NCBI GenBank assembly: GCA_038257155.1
Contig: JBBSJP010000028.1
Span: 1 to 54,123 of the forward strand
Direction of reading: 5' to 3'
DNA from: JANJTY01 sp038257155
GTDB lineage: Bacteria > Pseudomonadota > Gammaproteobacteria > Xanthomonadales > Xanthomonadaceae
DNA: 54,123 nt
In this document: in pieces, positions 23,090-31,184 of the stretch
Layout: each line of letters begins with the position of its first letter
Numbering within the stretch: the first letter of the stretch is position 1
The notes under the pieces: generated by a model
Told to the model about the DNA's origin: nothing
Seen by the model: the letters and a program-made list of their open reading frames with translations, nothing else
The model's database searches: none
Made by a program: the position numbers and the translations under genes

Positions 23090-24922
23090 ATGACCCCCAT
23101 CACCGCCACCAACGATTTCGTCGTCAAGTTCGCCAACGTCAATGGCTCCGGTTCGGCCTCGGCCAACGAGTTGTTCGCCAAGGCCATCCTGCGCATGGGC
23201 GTGCCGGTCAGTCCGCGCAACATCTTTCCGAGCAATATCCAGGGTCTGCCGACCTGGTACGAGGTGCGGGTCACCGAGGCCGGCTGGCTGGGGCGGCGCG
23301 GTGGCGTTGACCTGATGGTGGCGATGAATCCGCAGACCTGGGATGCCGACGTCGCCGAAATCGAGTCTGGTGGCTATCTGCTGTACGACAGCACGCGCGC
23401 ACTGCCACCAAGCCGATTTCGCGAGGACATCAGCGTGCTGGGTGTGCCGCTGACGCGAATCTGCAATACCGCCTGGAGCGATCCGCGCCAGCGCCAGTTG
23501 TTCAAGAACATCGTTTACGTGGGTGTGCTGTCGCAGTTGCTCGGGATCGAGCCCGAAGTGATCGAGAAACTGTTCCTTGAGCAGTTCAAGGGCAAGGAAA
23601 AGCTGGTCGACGCCAACGTCAAGGCCCTGCACCTGGGCCGCGAGCAGGCCCGCGAGCTGCTGCCCGAACGCATCGGCCTGCGCGTGCAACGCGCCGATGC
23701 GGTGGGTGACCGGATCTTCATGGAAGGCAATGCGGCCTCGGCACTGGGCTGCATCTATGGCGGTGCCACGGTCTGCGCCTGGTATCCGATCACGCCGTCG
23801 AGTTCGGTGGCGGAGGCCTTCCAGAAGTATTGCCAGAAGTTCCGCGTCGATCCGCAGACCGGCGAGAACCGCTACGCCATCATCCAGGCCGAGGACGAGA
23901 TTGCCTCGATCGGCATGGTGGTGGGCGCCGGCTGGAATGGCGCGCGCGCCTTTACCGCCACGTCGGGGCCGGGTATTTCGCTGATGAACGAGTTTCTCGG
24001 GCTGGCTTATTTCGCCGAGATTCCGGCCACCATCATCGATGTGCAGCGCGGCGGGCCCAGCACCGGCATGCCGACCCGCACCCAGCAGTCGGACCTGACC
24101 CTTTGCGCCTATGCCTCGCACGGCGATACCAAGCATGTGCTGCTGCTGCCGGCCGATCCGACCGAATGTTTCGAGTTCTCGGCCGCGGCGCTGGACCTCG
24201 CCGATCGCCTGCAGACACCGATCTTCGTCCTGTCGGATCTGGACATCGGCATGAACCAGCGCCTGTGCGCGCCACTGCAATGGGATTCGGAGCGGCGCTT
24301 CGACCGCGGCAAGGTGATGACGGCCGAACAGCTCGAGGCCGGCGCCGATTTCGGGCGCTACAAGGATGTCGATGGAGATGGCATTCCCTGGCGCACCCTG
24401 CCGGCCACGCATGAAAGCAAGGGCAGCTACTTCACCCGTGGCACCTCGCGTGATCCCTATGCGCGCTATTCGGAGCGCGGCCCGGATTACGTCTACAACA
24501 TGCAGCGCCTGCTGAAGAAGTGGGAAACCGCCAAGGGGCTGGTGCCGCAGCCGATCGAGATCAGTGGCGAACAGCCATCGACCGTCGGCGTGATCTACAT
24601 CGGGTCCACTGCGCCCGCGATGGACGAGGCCGCCGCCACGCTTGCAGCGGACGGCTCGCCGATCGATCGGCTGCGCCTGCGCGCGCTGCCGTTTCCGGAG
24701 TCGGTGCGGCATTTCATCGACGCGCATCGGCGCGTCTTCGTGGTGGAACAGAACCGCGATGGCCAGTTGCGCAATCTGCTGGTGACCGAGTTCGAGATCG
24801 ATCCGGCGCGGCTGGAGCCGGTCCTGCACTACGACGGCACGCCGATCACCGCGCGCTTCATCGTCGGGGCTATCCGCCAGCGCCTGGGGCAGAGCGAGTC
24901 GCAGAAGGAGCAAGCGGCGTGA
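23090..24922 (+). CDS. korA: 2-oxoacid:ferredoxin oxidoreductase, fused gamma-alpha subunit
   Basis: A 610-residue subunit. Residues 10-190 form the gamma domain (NGSGSASANELFAKAILRMGVPVSPRNIFPSN); from about 215 is the alpha pyrimidine-binding domain (GNAASALGCIYGGATVCAWYPITPSSSVAEAF), followed by the transketolase C-terminal part. This gamma-alpha fusion is typical of two-subunit OFORs such as KorAB. It catalyses CoA-dependent oxidative decarboxylation of a 2-oxoacid (2-oxoglutarate or a relative) to acyl-CoA, reducing ferredoxin. The substrate cannot be read from sequence. ATG 23090 follows the repeat block; the open frame upstream runs into the repeats. It overlaps korB by 4 bp. Confidence 0.88.
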   Translation: MTPITATNDFVVKFANVNGSGSASANELFAKAILRMGVPVSPRNIFPSNIQGLPTWYEVRVTEAGWLGRRGGVDLMVAMNPQTWDADVAEIESGGYLLYDSTRALPPSRFREDISVLGVPLTRICNTAWSDPRQRQLFKNIVYVGVLSQLLGIEPEVIEKLFLEQFKGKEKLVDANVKALHLGREQARELLPERIGLRVQRADAVGDRIFMEGNAASALGCIYGGATVCAWYPITPSSSVAEAFQKYCQKFRVDPQTGENRYAIIQAEDEIASIGMVVGAGWNGARAFTATSGPGISLMNEFLGLAYFAEIPATIIDVQRGGPSTGMPTRTQQSDLTLCAYASHGDTKHVLLLPADPTECFEFSAAALDLADRLQTPIFVLSDLDIGMNQRLCAPLQWDSERRFDRGKVMTAEQLEAGADFGRYKDVDGDGIPWRTLPATHESKGSYFTRGTSRDPYARYSERGPDYVYNMQRLLKKWETAKGLVPQPIEISGEQPSTVGVIYIGSTAPAMDEAAATLAADGSPIDRLRLRALPFPESVRHFIDAHRRVFVVEQNRDGQLRNLLVTEFEIDPARLEPVLHYDGTPITARFIVGAIRQRLGQSESQKEQAA

Positions 24923-25974
24923 CCTATATCGTCAAACCCAAGCTGCACCATCCGACCTTGCCGAAGAACGCGATCGGCTACACCCGGCGTGACTACGAGG
25001 GCAAGGTCTCCACGCTGTGTGCCGGCTGTGGCCATGATTCGATTTCCGCGGCCATCATCCAGGCCTGCTGGGAGCTCGACATCCAGCCGCACCGCGTGGC
25101 CAAGCTGTCCGGCATCGGCTGCAGTTCGAAGACGCCCGACTATTTCCTCGGCCCTTCGCACGGCTTCAATACCGTGCACGGCCGGATGCCCAGCGTGCTG
25201 ACCGGCGCCAATCTCGCCAATCGCGAGCTGCTCTATCTCGGTGTGTCTGGTGATGGCGACTCGGCCTCGATCGGCATGGGCCAGTTCGTGCACGCCATCC
25301 GGCGCGGCGTGAACATGGTCTACATCGTCGAGAACAACGGCGTCTATGGCTTGACCAAGGGGCAGTTCTCCGCCACCGCCGATGCCGGTTCGGTGTCCAA
25401 GCGCGGCGTCGCCAATACCGACAGCCCCATCGACCTGGTGGCACTGGCGCTGCAGCTCGGCGCCACCTATGTCGGACGCAGTTTCTCCGGCGACAAGGGG
25501 CAGCTGGTTCCCTTGATCAAGGGCGCGATTGCGCATCGCGGCGCGGCATTCATCGATGTCATCAGCCCCTGCGTGGCGTTCAACAACCACGACGGCAGCA
25601 CCAAGAGCTATAGCTATGTGCGCGAGCACAACGATGCGGTGAATCGCCTCGATGTGATTCCGCCGCGCGCCGAGATCCGCGCAGACTACGCCGCCGGCAC
25701 CACCACCGATGTGCGTCAGCACGATGGCAGCATCCTGCGCCTGCGCAAACTCGATGCCTTCTATGATCCGACCGACCGCATCGCGGCGATGAACCACATC
25801 CAGCGGCACGAGGCGCGCGGCGAAGTGGTGACCGGCTTGCTATACGTACATCCCGAAGCCGACGACCTGCACCAGCACCTCAATACCGTGCGTACGCCCT
25901 TGAACCGCTTGGGTGAGGCCGAACTGTGCCCGGGAGCCGAAGCGCTGGCGAAGATCAACGCATCGCTGCAGTGA
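24919..25974 (+). CDS. korB: 2-oxoacid:ferredoxin oxidoreductase, beta subunit
   Basis: A 351-residue TPP-binding subunit. CAGCGHDS near residue 30, GIGCSSKT and SPCVAFNNHDG supply the four cysteines that hold the 4Fe-4S cluster in this family. The TPP/Mg motif is GDGDSASIGMGQFVHAIRRG...YIVENNGVYGLTKGQ (GDG...NN). It starts with GTG 24919, overlapping the alpha-subunit stop (GTGA), so the subunits are translationally coupled. It is convergent with the DUF1415 gene, only 14 bp apart. Confidence 0.9.
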   Translation: MTYIVKPKLHHPTLPKNAIGYTRRDYEGKVSTLCAGCGHDSISAAIIQACWELDIQPHRVAKLSGIGCSSKTPDYFLGPSHGFNTVHGRMPSVLTGANLANRELLYLGVSGDGDSASIGMGQFVHAIRRGVNMVYIVENNGVYGLTKGQFSATADAGSVSKRGVANTDSPIDLVALALQLGATYVGRSFSGDKGQLVPLIKGAIAHRGAAFIDVISPCVAFNNHDGSTKSYSYVREHNDAVNRLDVIPPRAEIRADYAAGTTTDVRQHDGSILRLRKLDAFYDPTDRIAAMNHIQRHEARGEVVTGLLYVHPEADDLHQHLNTVRTPLNRLGEAELCPGAEALAKINASLQ

Positions 25975-25988
25975 CGTCGAATCCGGGT

Positions 25989-26546
25989 CTACGCCTCGCC
26001 TTCTCCGGCGAGCTGACGGCGTAAGCCCTCGGACCCCAGGCGGCGCAGCCTTGCCTGGTTGCGCTCAATGATTGCGTCCGGATCCGGATAGGCCGCCACG
26101 GCGCGATCGATACTGTCCTCGCGCAGCAGGTGCAGCATCGGAAAGGGCGAACGGTTGGTGTGGTTTTCGATGTCATCCGGCGCGCTGTCGGCGAACTGGT
26201 AGCCCGGATGGAAGCTGGCGACCTGCAGAATGCCTTCCAGATCCATTTCGACCAGGGCGGCGTCGGCGATGTCGAGGAAATCGTTGTAGTCAAGGAAGTC
26301 GTTCAGCACCCACGGATGCACCAGCACGGTGGTGTCGATGGTGTCGGCCGGCGTATCGCGCAAGCGTTCGAACTCGGCCACCAGATCGGTCAGCAGCGCT
26401 TCGGCATCGCGCGCCTCACTCAGCGCATAGCGCACCTGGCCCTTTGCCTGCACCGCCTTGGCGAAGGGGCAGAGGTTGAGGCCGATCACCACGCGATCGA
26501 TCCATTGGCGGGTGAGCTCAAGCGGGTCGGGGTTTGAACGTGACAT
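25989..26546 (-). CDS. DUF1415 protein
   Basis: A 185-residue soluble protein with DUF1415 hallmarks: WIDRVVIGLNLCPFAKAV near the N-terminus, DTTVLVHPWVLNDFLDYNDFLD, LEGILQVASFHPGYQFAD and ENHTNRSPFPMLHLLREDSIDRAV. The conserved Cys of LCPFAKAV and the FHPxYQFxD motif suggest an unrecognised enzyme, but no activity is known. ATG 26546 is the family start; the frame is open further but crosses repeats. Confidence 0.9.
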   Translation of the reverse strand: MSRSNPDPLELTRQWIDRVVIGLNLCPFAKAVQAKGQVRYALSEARDAEALLTDLVAEFERLRDTPADTIDTTVLVHPWVLNDFLDYNDFLDIADAALVEMDLEGILQVASFHPGYQFADSAPDDIENHTNRSPFPMLHLLREDSIDRAVAAYPDPDAIIERNQARLRRLGSEGLRRQLAGEGEA

Positions 26547-26578
26547 CTGTTGCTCCTGACGGGTGTGTACCCATTGAA

Positions 26579-26601
26579 CCCCTCTCCCTTCGGGAGAGGG
26601 G
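26579..26601. repeat. Hairpin CCCCTCTCCC-TTC-GGGAGAGGGG
   Basis: A perfect 10-bp stem with a 3-nt loop, 33 bp upstream of the DUF1415 gene and followed by GGGGTGAGGGG. This C/G-rich hairpin type is a frequent intergenic repeat in gammaproteobacteria. The complete gap 26547-26955 holds this hairpin, a C-rich stretch, and the repeat pair at 26763-26832, with no gene. Confidence 0.6.
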
Positions 26602-26762
26602 CAGGGGTGAGGGGAAATACGGAGCTGAAGGCTTGGGCAAGCCCCGCCCCTCACCCCCGGCCCACACCCCGGCCATCGCTCGCGCGATGGCGCTGGAAGT
26701 CGCGCGAGCCAGTGGCTCGCAAACGCTCCCTCCCGCCCCGCAGGGAGATGGGCGTAGCCAGT

Positions 26763-26832
26763 GTAGGGCGGATCTTGATCCGCCGTCGGCACGCCAGACG
26801 GGGTCGCAGCGGCGCATCAAGATGCGCCCTAC
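26763..26832. repeat. Inverted pair of GTAGGGCG palindromes
   Basis: The left unit (26763-26784) reads GTAGGGCGGATCTTGATCC, then GCC; the right unit (26811-26832) is GGCGCATCAAGATGCGCCC, then TAC. Each forms a hairpin and the two face each other, like a BIME-type doublet. The outer GTAGGG/CCCTAC ends match the 22950 family, while the inner palindrome differs. Confidence 0.75.
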
Positions 26833-26955
26833 GGAAGCTCTATTGGGCTGCCAAGCGTCGTTGAGTGGGGTGGGCAATGAAGCTCTCTGTTGCGGGGCAT
26901 TGTCGCGCGAAGCGCGTCTTTACAGAGGATCCAGAGACACCCGAAATCCGAAGCC

Positions 26956-27402
26956 TCAAACCGGCAGCTGATACTGGATGAAGCCCGAGCGGATCGCCAC
27001 CTGGTCGTACAGCGCGCGCGCCGTGGCATTGTCTTCCTGGGTCAGCCAGTGCACCCGCGCCGAGCCCGCTTCGCGCGCAGCCTCTCGCACCGCAGCGATC
27101 AGCCGGCCGCCGATGCCGCGGCCGCGCGCTTCATGCACCGTGAACAGGTCTTGCAAGTAGCACGAAGGTGCCAGGGTCCAGCAGCTGCGATGGAATATGT
27201 AGTGACTGAAACCAAGCAGCGATTCGCCTTCGAAGGCGCCGAGCGCCCACATCGGCTCGGCTGGATCGTGAAAACGGTCCCAGGTGCTGTCTGTGACCTC
27301 GGGCGCCAGGGCAGTCTTGTAGAAGCCCAGGTAGGCCAGCCAGAGTGGCTCCCAGTCCGGGCGATCAGCTGGTGTGAGAAGACGGACTTGAAACTGGGAC
27401 AT
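26956..27402 (-). CDS. GNAT-family N-acetyltransferase
   Basis: A 148-residue acetyltransferase. The acetyl-CoA motif A is LQDLFTVHEARGRGIGGRLI (RGRGIG = Q/R-xx-G-x-G/A), followed by motif B WLTQEDNATARALYDQVA. The N-terminus VRLLTPADRPDWEPLWLAYL is typical of this subgroup. The substrate is unknown. The start is ATG 27402. It is divergent from the glutathione transferase gene. Confidence 0.9.
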   Translation of the reverse strand: MSQFQVRLLTPADRPDWEPLWLAYLGFYKTALAPEVTDSTWDRFHDPAEPMWALGAFEGESLLGFSHYIFHRSCWTLAPSCYLQDLFTVHEARGRGIGGRLIAAVREAAREAGSARVHWLTQEDNATARALYDQVAIRSGFIQYQLPV

Positions 27403-27559
27403 GAGAACTCCTGTGCAAGGCTGGCTCTCAACTTGAGCCAGCCACAAAGGCAATCCCTAAGTTGAGAGCACTGGGTCAGACCATCATTGTGCGACGCATG
27501 CGCGCCATACACGACTGCTTCGGGTAAAGTCTGGCTCTTTCCCAACCGGACGCCACCGT

Positions 27560-28192
27560 ATGTACACCCTCTATTACGCTCCCGGCGCAGCCAGTTTCGT
27601 TGTGCACTGGCTGCTGATCGAAGCCGACGCTGATTACACCTTGCACCGCCTCGACCTTGCCGCAGGCGAGCACAAGCAGCCGGAGTACCTGGCGCTGAAT
27701 CCCAATGGCGTGGTGCCTACCCTGCTGGTCGATGGCCAGCCGGTGTACGAAGCCGCCGCGCTGGTCATGCACCTTGCTGATGTCGATCTGCCGTCCGGCC
27801 TTGCGCCGCCACAGGGCAGCCTGGAACGCGCGCGCTACTACCAGTGGGTGCTGCATCTGGCGAATACCGTGCAGCCGCCGTTTCGCACCTGGTTCTATCC
27901 GTCCGAGCCTGCCGGCGAAGTGAATGCCGAGCTGTCCAAGGACGTGGCGCGGCAACGTATCGAGGCGGCATGGGAACGGGTCGATGCGCACCTGGCCGTG
28001 CATGGCCCATACCTGCTTGGCGAGAAGCTCTCGGCGGCCGATTTCCTGCTCACCATGCTGATGCGCTGGTCGCGCAACATGCCGCGGCCCGCTACGGAGT
28101 GGCCGGCGCTGCGTGCCCTGGCCGAGCGCATGAAGGCGCGTCCCAGCTTTGCCAAGCTCTACGCCGCCGAAGGCTTGACCGAATGGGCCTGA
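27560..28192 (+). CDS. Glutathione S-transferase
   Basis: A 210-residue GST with an N-terminal thioredoxin fold (MYTLYYAPGAASFVVHWLLIE), the cis-Pro segment NPNGVVPTLLVDGQPVYEAAALVMHLAD, and the C-terminal helical domain with YLLGEKLSAADFLLTMLMRW (the conserved N-capping box). A Ser or Tyr near residue 12 could serve as the thiolate-stabilising residue. It is probably a detoxification enzyme; the substrate is unknown. It lies 40 bp before the acyl-CoA dehydrogenase gene on the same strand. Confidence 0.92.
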   Translation: MYTLYYAPGAASFVVHWLLIEADADYTLHRLDLAAGEHKQPEYLALNPNGVVPTLLVDGQPVYEAAALVMHLADVDLPSGLAPPQGSLERARYYQWVLHLANTVQPPFRTWFYPSEPAGEVNAELSKDVARQRIEAAWERVDAHLAVHGPYLLGEKLSAADFLLTMLMRWSRNMPRPATEWPALRALAERMKARPSFAKLYAAEGLTEWA

Positions 28193-28232
28193 GCCCTGGC
28201 GGTTTTGACAGAAAGCAAGGAAGCCGATCCGC

Positions 28233-30038
28233 ATGAGCAAGAGTCCCATCCTCGACCGACGCAGCCTGGATTTCCTGCTTTACGACGTGGTGCGCATTGA
28301 AGATCTGCTGCGCTATCCGCGGTTTTCGGAGCATAGCCGCGAGACCTTTGCCGCGGTGATCGACGTGGCCCATCAGGTGGCGCTGGAAACCTTCCTGCCG
28401 CATTACCGCGCCTCCGATCTGCACGAACCGGAGCTGGTCGATGGCCGTGCGCAGATCATCCCCGAAGTGAAGGCGGCACTGCAGGCCTACATCGAAGCCG
28501 GCTTCATGGGCGCCACAGCCGACGCCAGCCACGGTGGCATGCAGCTGCCTTTCACGATGGAGAATGCCTACGGCATCTGCTTCGGCAGCGCCAACCTGCC
28601 GACCCTGGCCTATCCCGCCCTGGCCAAGGGCGTGGCCAACCTGATCGAGGCCTACGGCAGCGAGGCGCAGAAGCGCCGCTTCATGGATCCGATCTGGGCC
28701 GGCCGCTGGTTCGGCACCATGTGCCTGTCCGAACCGCAGGCGGGTTCGTCGCTGGCCGATATCACCACGCGCGCCACGCCGGATGGCGCGGGCGCCTATC
28801 GCATCGAGGGAGCCAAGATGTGGATCTCGGCCGGCGACCACGAGATGAGCGAGAACATCGTGCATCTGGTGCTGGCGCGACTGCCGGATGCGCCGGCCGG
28901 AGTGAAGGGCATCAGCCTGTTTGCGGTGCCCAAGCACCGGGCAAATGCCGACGGCAGCATTGGCGAGCCCAATGATGTGCGCCTGGCTGGTGTCAACCAC
29001 AAGATGGGCTATCGCGGCTCGATCAACTGCTTCCTGAAATTCGGCGAGAACAACGGCTGCATCGGTGAACTGGTCGGTGAACCGCATCAGGGCCTGGCGC
29101 ACATGTTCCACATGATGAATGAGGAGCGCATCGGCGTTGGCCTGGGCGCGATCATGCTGGGCAATGCGGGTTATCTCTACTCCCTGCAGTACGCCGGCGA
29201 GCGTCGCCAGGGACGCCACCCGGACAATCGCGATCCGTCCTCGAAGCCGGTGCCCATCATCGAGCATGCCGATGTGCGCCGCATGTTGCTGGCCCAGCGC
29301 AGCTATGTGGAAGGCGCGATGGCGCTGGCCCTGTATGCCTCGCGCCTGATCGACGAACAGAACAACGAACCCGACGCAGCAAAGCGCGACGAGAGCCATC
29401 TGCTGCTGGAACTGCTCACGCCGATCGTCAAGGCCTGGTCCTCGGACTGGTGCCTGAAGGCCAACGAGCTGGCGATCCAGGTGCTGGGTGGCTATGGCTA
29501 CACGCGCGAGTATCCGGTCGAGCAGCATTACCGCGACAACCGCCTGAACTCTATCCACGAAGGCACCAATGGCATCCAGGCGCTCGACCTTTTGGGTCGC
29601 AAGGCCATGATGCAGGACGGCGCCGCGCTGAAGCTGCTGATGGCGCGCATCGAAGTCGATTGTTCCGCCGCCGCAGCGCAGGAATCGCTGGCCGAGCATG
29701 CGGCGAGCCTGCGGAGCTACTGCGCGTTGGCTGGCAAGACCACGCAGTGCATTGGTGCGGCCATGGCGGGTGGACAGGTGCGACTGGGACTGGCCAATGC
29801 GACGCACTACATGACCCTGCTTGGCCATGTGGTGATCGCCTGGATGTGGCTGAAGCAGGCTTTGGCGGCGCAGCAGGCGCTGCCAAATGCGAGCGCCACG
29901 GACCAGGACTTCTATCGCGGCAAGCTGCAAACCTGCCGGTATTTCTTTGCCCAGGAACTGCCGGCGGTGGAGCATAGCGCGCGCCTGTTGTCGTCTTTGG
30001 ACGATTCGGCTTTCGCGATGCAGCCTGAGTGGTTCTAG
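28233..30038 (+). CDS. Acyl-CoA dehydrogenase (DmdC/AcaD-like, long form)
   Basis: A 601-residue acyl-CoA dehydrogenase of the long class with a C-terminal extension, as in DmdC-like proteins. FAD and substrate segments are MCLSEPQAGSSLADI, YRIEGAKMWISAGDHEM and the active-site region NSIHEGTNGIQALDLLGRK, whose Glu is in the catalytic-base position. It oxidises an acyl-CoA to the trans-2-enoyl-CoA using an electron-transfer flavoprotein; chain length is unknown. It starts at ATG 28233 after an AAGGAAG ribosome site. It may be cotranscribed with the upstream GST gene. Confidence 0.92.
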   Translation: MSKSPILDRRSLDFLLYDVVRIEDLLRYPRFSEHSRETFAAVIDVAHQVALETFLPHYRASDLHEPELVDGRAQIIPEVKAALQAYIEAGFMGATADASHGGMQLPFTMENAYGICFGSANLPTLAYPALAKGVANLIEAYGSEAQKRRFMDPIWAGRWFGTMCLSEPQAGSSLADITTRATPDGAGAYRIEGAKMWISAGDHEMSENIVHLVLARLPDAPAGVKGISLFAVPKHRANADGSIGEPNDVRLAGVNHKMGYRGSINCFLKFGENNGCIGELVGEPHQGLAHMFHMMNEERIGVGLGAIMLGNAGYLYSLQYAGERRQGRHPDNRDPSSKPVPIIEHADVRRMLLAQRSYVEGAMALALYASRLIDEQNNEPDAAKRDESHLLLELLTPIVKAWSSDWCLKANELAIQVLGGYGYTREYPVEQHYRDNRLNSIHEGTNGIQALDLLGRKAMMQDGAALKLLMARIEVDCSAAAAQESLAEHAASLRSYCALAGKTTQCIGAAMAGGQVRLGLANATHYMTLLGHVVIAWMWLKQALAAQQALPNASATDQDFYRGKLQTCRYFFAQELPAVEHSARLLSSLDDSAFAMQPEWF

Positions 30039-30104
30039 CAACCTGAGTGTCTGCGGCGCGTTGAGGAGGATTATGTTCCTCGGCTGGCCTCGATGGCTTC
30101 ATCT

Positions 30105-30279
30105 GTAGGGCAAGCGTGCCGCTTGCCTGCGGTGAGTTTGGTTTTGTCGGCCGCAGGCTGGTCGCCTGAGCTGGACTTGCGGCGTGTTGAGCGAAGCGCG
30201 ACAAGTGCGGCTTGCCCTGTGGGCGCATTCATTCCGCCCGGGTTTGCATGAAGAGCGGCAAGCGACACGCTTGCCCTAC
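30105..30279. repeat. Facing GTAGGGCAAGCG palindromes after the dehydrogenase gene
   Basis: The unit at 30105-30127 begins GTAGGGCAAGCGTGCCGCTT and its mirror at 30257-30279 ends ACACGCTTGCCCTAC. A partial third copy (GCGGCTTGCCCTGTGGG) lies between. They occupy the non-coding gap 30039-30365 and share the GTAGGG/CCCTAC ends with the other repeat groups. No gene was found in this gap. Confidence 0.7.
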
Positions 30280-30365
30280 AGACGCAACCTGAGACCGGTG
30301 GTCTCGCAGCGAGCATTCACCGCGCACGAATTGCGGACTAAGCTGTACGCCTTTCCGGCGAGAAC

Positions 30366-30545
30366 ATGTCCATGGTCATCTGTCCCGTCGCACTGGCTGT
30401 AGGCTGCAAGAAATGTCCGGTATTTTCGATCTGCCCGGCAAGCCAGCTGATTGGCGATTTCAAACCGTCCGAGAAGGCTGCGGAGAAGGCGCCGGATGCT
30501 CCGGCCCCGAAGGCAAGGCGCTCGCGCCGTCCGCGCCGCAAGTAG
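30366..30545 (+). CDS. Small four-cysteine protein, possible metal-binding
   Basis: A 59-residue protein starting MSMVICPVALAVGCKKCPVF, then SICPASQLIGDF, ending in a basic Arg/Lys-rich tail. The C-x8-C-x2-C-x5-C spacing (Cys 6, 14-17 region and 23) could form a small zinc or iron-sulfur site. I recall similar short proteins in other Xanthomonadales, but no function. It is short enough to be missed by length filters. ATG 30366 or ATG 30372 could be the start. It converges with the DUF4124 gene, whose stop lies 3 bp after this one. Confidence 0.6.
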   Translation: MSMVICPVALAVGCKKCPVFSICPASQLIGDFKPSEKAAEKAPDAPAPKARRSRRPRRK

Positions 30546-30548
30546 CTC

Positions 30549-31076
30549 TCAGCGCAGCGCCGCGCAACTGGGCGCGAACGGATCCAGCAGCGCAAGGCGA
30601 ACGGCTGAGGCCAGGCCTTCGCCTTCGCGTCGCAAACTCTGGTAGCTCTCGATGCACGCCGCAGGACAGCAGCCGGTGCTTCCCTGGCCGCAGCGTGGCA
30701 GGCTGGCGACGCAGGCGTCCATTGCGGCTGCATCAGATCTGGCGCAGTTGAGGAATCGTTCCGAGCAACTCGCAATCAGGCGTTCCTCCGCGGCCGAACG
30801 ATCAGCAAGTGGCAGCGATGTGGTGGAACGTGGTGCCTGTTCAATCGCGGGCCTTGATGGGGTGCGCGCTGCGCTGTGCTTGGCCACGTCAGCAGCGCGT
30901 TGCTGCTCCAGCCAGCGCCGCAGGGCCTGCTCTCCGCCTTCGCTGAGTTGCTGGCGCGAGGCGTCGTCACAGGGGCGATCCTGATAGGCAGACTCGCCGC
31001 GCGCGTTGGTGCATTGATAAATGCGCTGTGGTGCGGCTGACGCAACAGCGGCCAGCAGCAGGGCGGTAAGGATCAT
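30549..31076 (-). CDS. Secreted DUF4124-type protein with C-terminal Cys-rich part
   Basis: A 175-residue exported protein. The signal is MILTALLLAAVASA, followed by QRIYQCTNARGESAYQDRPCDD, the typical DUF4124 start (YxCxdxxGxxxyqdxPC). A charged linker follows, then a C-terminal region with seven or eight cysteines (ASCSERFLNCA, LPRCGQGSTGCCPAACI). Function unknown; probably disulfide-bonded in the periplasm. ATG 31076 starts the signal. Confidence 0.75.
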   Translation of the reverse strand: MILTALLLAAVASAAPQRIYQCTNARGESAYQDRPCDDASRQQLSEGGEQALRRWLEQQRAADVAKHSAARTPSRPAIEQAPRSTTSLPLADRSAAEERLIASCSERFLNCARSDAAAMDACVASLPRCGQGSTGCCPAACIESYQSLRREGEGLASAVRLALLDPFAPSCAALR

Positions 31077-31128
31077 GCGGGCTTCCGAGTTGTGCAAGCC
31101 CGATAATGCAGCCGGCAGGCCCGGTTTG

Positions 31129-31150
31129 GTAGGGCAGGGCGTGGCCCGCC
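31129..31150. repeat. Single GTAGGGCAGGGC palindrome
   Basis: It reads GTAGGGCAGGGCGTGGCCC, then GCC, an imperfect hairpin with the same outer end as the other repeats. It lies in the 108-bp gap between the DUF4124 gene and the stop of the SagB-like gene. Confidence 0.5.
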
Positions 31151-31184
31151 GTTTCCGGATTGGTCATGCTTGCTGACGTATCGC

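Noticed and set aside
22736..24913. A 725-codon frame antisense to korA
   Set aside because: It overlaps the alpha-subunit gene and crosses the repeat block; the translation is Arg/His/Gly-rich, with no family features.
28092..30041. A 649-codon frame antisense to the acyl-CoA dehydrogenase gene
   Set aside because: Shadow of a well-supported gene with the catalytic HEGTNG motif; no domain on the antisense side.
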